Origin: Methanocorpusculum sp.
GTDB lineage: Archaea > Halobacteriota > Methanomicrobia > Methanomicrobiales > Methanocorpusculaceae
Length of the DNA: 6,622 bases
Assembly (NCBI GenBank): GCA_017555685.1
Contig: JAFZFW010000103.1
Location: forward strand, 1-6,622
Reading direction: 5' to 3'
Shown here: piece after piece, positions 5,162 through 6,622 of the stretch
How positions within the stretch are numbered: the first letter of the stretch is position 1
Layout of the letters: each line of letters opens with the position of its first letter
The notes under the pieces: model-generated
Told to the model about the DNA's origin: nothing
Databases searched by the model: none
What the model saw: the letters and a program-made list of their open reading frames with translations, nothing else
Program-made: the position numbers and the translations under genes

Positions 5162-6598
5162 ATGGCTCAGAGAAGACCTGCAAAAAATTCCCCGTTCTTA
5201 GCACCAGTCCCGTTCTACTGGTGTGATGTCTGCCACGCACCGGTTATGGGCAGAATCTGTACTTGTGGAGCAAAGACACGCCCCGTCTCCGTTACCCCGC
5301 CCGGAGATGTACGCCCCGCATTTGACCGTGACCGTGACTTAGTGAACCGCTTATTTGAGGAGCAGTTCGGTGTCCCGCTCATCCCGGAAAACCAGATTGC
5401 CATCTTAAACAAGGTCCCGGATGAGGACCGGATGGAGGAGATTGTCTTAGGCGGCGCTGTTGTCTGCGCAATCCGGTATCTGCCGGCAGAAGAACGCTGG
5501 GAAGTGCTCCCGCGTGAAGCTGCAGCCGAGTTTGTCAAGCCGACAAAGCGTATCATCCGCGTAACCGACGAAGCAGCAGGCTATATCAAAGACGGCAGCA
5601 GCGTCTTAATGCCGGGTGTTACCTTTGTATCCGACGACATCGCTGTCGGAGATGCGGTCTTTGTGATGAGCGAGGCAGGAGAGTGTGTGGCTGTCGGCCG
5701 TGCGAAGATGTCGTACGAAGAGACGGTTGGCGCTACCCGCGGGCAGCTCGTCCGCACCCGCAGAACACAGAAGCCGGTCGTCGACACCGCCCCAACCACT
5801 TGGGAGGGAGCAATCGCTGCGAACAAGAACATCCTCGACATCTATGAGAACAAGTCCGTTGAGTTCGTCAAAGATGTCCTCTCCAAGAATCCGGAGCTTA
5901 CACCGACTGTGTCGTATTCTGGCGGAAAAGACAGTCTGGTTACTCTTCTGGTAACACTCAAGGCAGGTTTACAGCTCCCGATGATTTTCGCAGACACCGG
6001 TCTGGAGTTCCCGGAAACTCTGCAGAATGTCGCAGACGTTGCGGAAAAGTACGGACTTTCTGTCATCTCGGAAAGCGGCGGCGAAAACTTCTGGAAGAGC
6101 TTCGAAGTACAGGGCCCGCCTGCAGTGGACTTTAGATGGTGCTGTAAGTCCTGTAAGTTAGCGCCGGTAAAGACCCTCATCGAAAAGAACTGGGGAGAAG
6201 CTGTCTCCTTTATTGGTCAGCGCAAGTTCGAGTCGGCAAAGCGTATGCAGAGCCCGCGTGTCTGGCGCAACAAGAATGTCCCCTGCCAGCTTTCTGCAGC
6301 GCCGATTCAGCACTGGTCTGCAATGCATGTCTGGCTCTATCTGTTCCGCGAAAAAGCCCCGTACAACCCGCTCTATGAGTTAGGGCTGGATAGAATCGGC
6401 TGCTTCATGTGCCCGTCCTCGGATATCGCCTGCATGAAAGATATCGAAGCCCGCTATCCGGAGATGTGGGCAGACTGGGAGGCAAAACTTTCTGCGTGGG
6501 GCGATGCACACGGAATGCCGAAAGAGTGGGCGGAAAAGAGTCTCTGGCGTATCCGCGAGAGAAACGAGGAAGACGCAGATACGGACAGTCATTACTAA
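5162..6598 (+). CDS. PAPS-reductase-like PP-loop protein with N-terminal zinc ribbon and PUA domain
   Basis: This 478-aa three-part protein opens with a zinc ribbon (C21-x2-C24, C33-x-C35). A linker domain follows (about 50-125). A PUA-like domain spans about 127-200, from TKRIIRVTDEAAGYIKDG through GDAVFVM to VAVGRAKMS. The PAPS reductase/ATP-PPase domain runs from about 245, with the PP-loop SGGKDS at 253-258 and FADTGLEFPET at 276-286. C327-C328 and C414-x2-C417 match the CC...CxxC arrangement that binds a [4Fe-4S] cluster in APS reductases; C331, C375 and C424 are extra. The catalytic C-terminal ECG(L)H motif of APS/PAPS reductases is absent. PUA and zinc-ribbon modules usually bind RNA, so an adenylating sulfur-transfer role is as plausible as sulfate reduction. 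Similar proteins in methanogens are annotated only as PAPS reductase family. GGAG at 5152-5155 precedes the ATG by 6 nt. Confidence 0.88.
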   Translation: MAQRRPAKNSPFLAPVPFYWCDVCHAPVMGRICTCGAKTRPVSVTPPGDVRPAFDRDRDLVNRLFEEQFGVPLIPENQIAILNKVPDEDRMEEIVLGGAVVCAIRYLPAEERWEVLPREAAAEFVKPTKRIIRVTDEAAGYIKDGSSVLMPGVTFVSDDIAVGDAVFVMSEAGECVAVGRAKMSYEETVGATRGQLVRTRRTQKPVVDTAPTTWEGAIAANKNILDIYENKSVEFVKDVLSKNPELTPTVSYSGGKDSLVTLLVTLKAGLQLPMIFADTGLEFPETLQNVADVAEKYGLSVISESGGENFWKSFEVQGPPAVDFRWCCKSCKLAPVKTLIEKNWGEAVSFIGQRKFESAKRMQSPRVWRNKNVPCQLSAAPIQHWSAMHVWLYLFREKAPYNPLYELGLDRIGCFMCPSSDIACMKDIEARYPEMWADWEAKLSAWGDAHGMPKEWAEKSLWRIRERNEEDADTDSHY

Positions 6599-6621
6599 TT
6601 CAGACTGTCTCTTTTTTTTTT
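6584..6621 (+). terminator. Hairpin plus T-run terminator of the JAMM-ribL-DUF2284-PP-loop operon
   Basis: GACAGTC (6584-6590) pairs perfectly with GACTGTC (6603-6609). A G-T pair (6583/6610) can extend the stem to 8 bp. The 12-nt loop holds the last codons and the TAA stop (6596-6598) of the PP-loop gene. Ten T residues follow at 6612-6621, at the window edge, so the run may continue. Confidence 0.8.
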
Positions 6622-6622
6622 A

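Noticed and set aside
5162..6598. Assimilatory APS/PAPS reductase (cysH) as the gene name
   Set aside because: The C-terminal ECG(L)H catalytic motif is missing and the protein has added zinc-ribbon and PUA modules, so giving the symbol would overstate the function.

Overview
The window reads as a chromosomal segment of a methanogenic euryarchaeon, most likely from the Methanomicrobiales and Methanocorpusculum-like; the genus is a guess. The archaeal signs are an LSm/snRNP fragment followed by ribosomal protein L37e, an archaeal-type phosphoglycerate kinase, a CTP:FMN-type FAD synthase (RibL family), TATA-like boxes about 25-30 nt before start codons without Shine-Dalgarno sequences, and T-run terminators. 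CTAG is absent from the whole window. No RNA gene, mobile element or CRISPR array was seen, and coding density is high.

Layout: (1) 1-1656, plus strand: the 3' end of an LSm gene, rpl37e and a purF-type amidophosphoribosyltransferase, tightly spaced and ending in a hairpin/T-run. (2) 1739-3727, minus strand: pgk, preceded by a DUF45/YgjP-like zinc metallopeptidase. pgk converges on purF, and both have their own T-run in the 100-bp gap. (3) 3728-3768: a 41-bp divergent promoter region whose two transcripts look nearly leaderless. (4) 3769-6621, plus strand: a compact four-gene operon of JAMM/MPN protease, RibL-type FAD synthase, DUF2284 cysteine-rich protein, and a Zn-ribbon/PUA/PAPS-reductase-like PP-loop protein. 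Gene junctions are 0, -14 and +3 nt, and the operon ends in a hairpin/T-run.

Two points stand out. The PurF homologue has an intact PRPP-binding phosphoribosyltransferase half and the expected Fe-S cysteines. Its glutaminase half has lost the catalytic N-terminal Cys (now Ser), the glutamine-binding Arg and the Asn-Gly oxyanion hole. The stop codon of rpl37e sits in frame just upstream, so no alternative start can restore a Cys. This predicts an ammonia-dependent enzyme or one served by a separate glutaminase.

The four-gene operon combines a JAMM protease, flavin synthesis, a likely metal/Fe-S protein and a PP-loop enzyme. That enzyme keeps the CC...CxxC cluster pattern of APS reductases but lacks their catalytic ECG(L)H tail, and it carries RNA-binding-type modules instead. 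Together this suggests sulfur transfer, perhaps to RNA, rather than sulfate reduction. That reading is inference.
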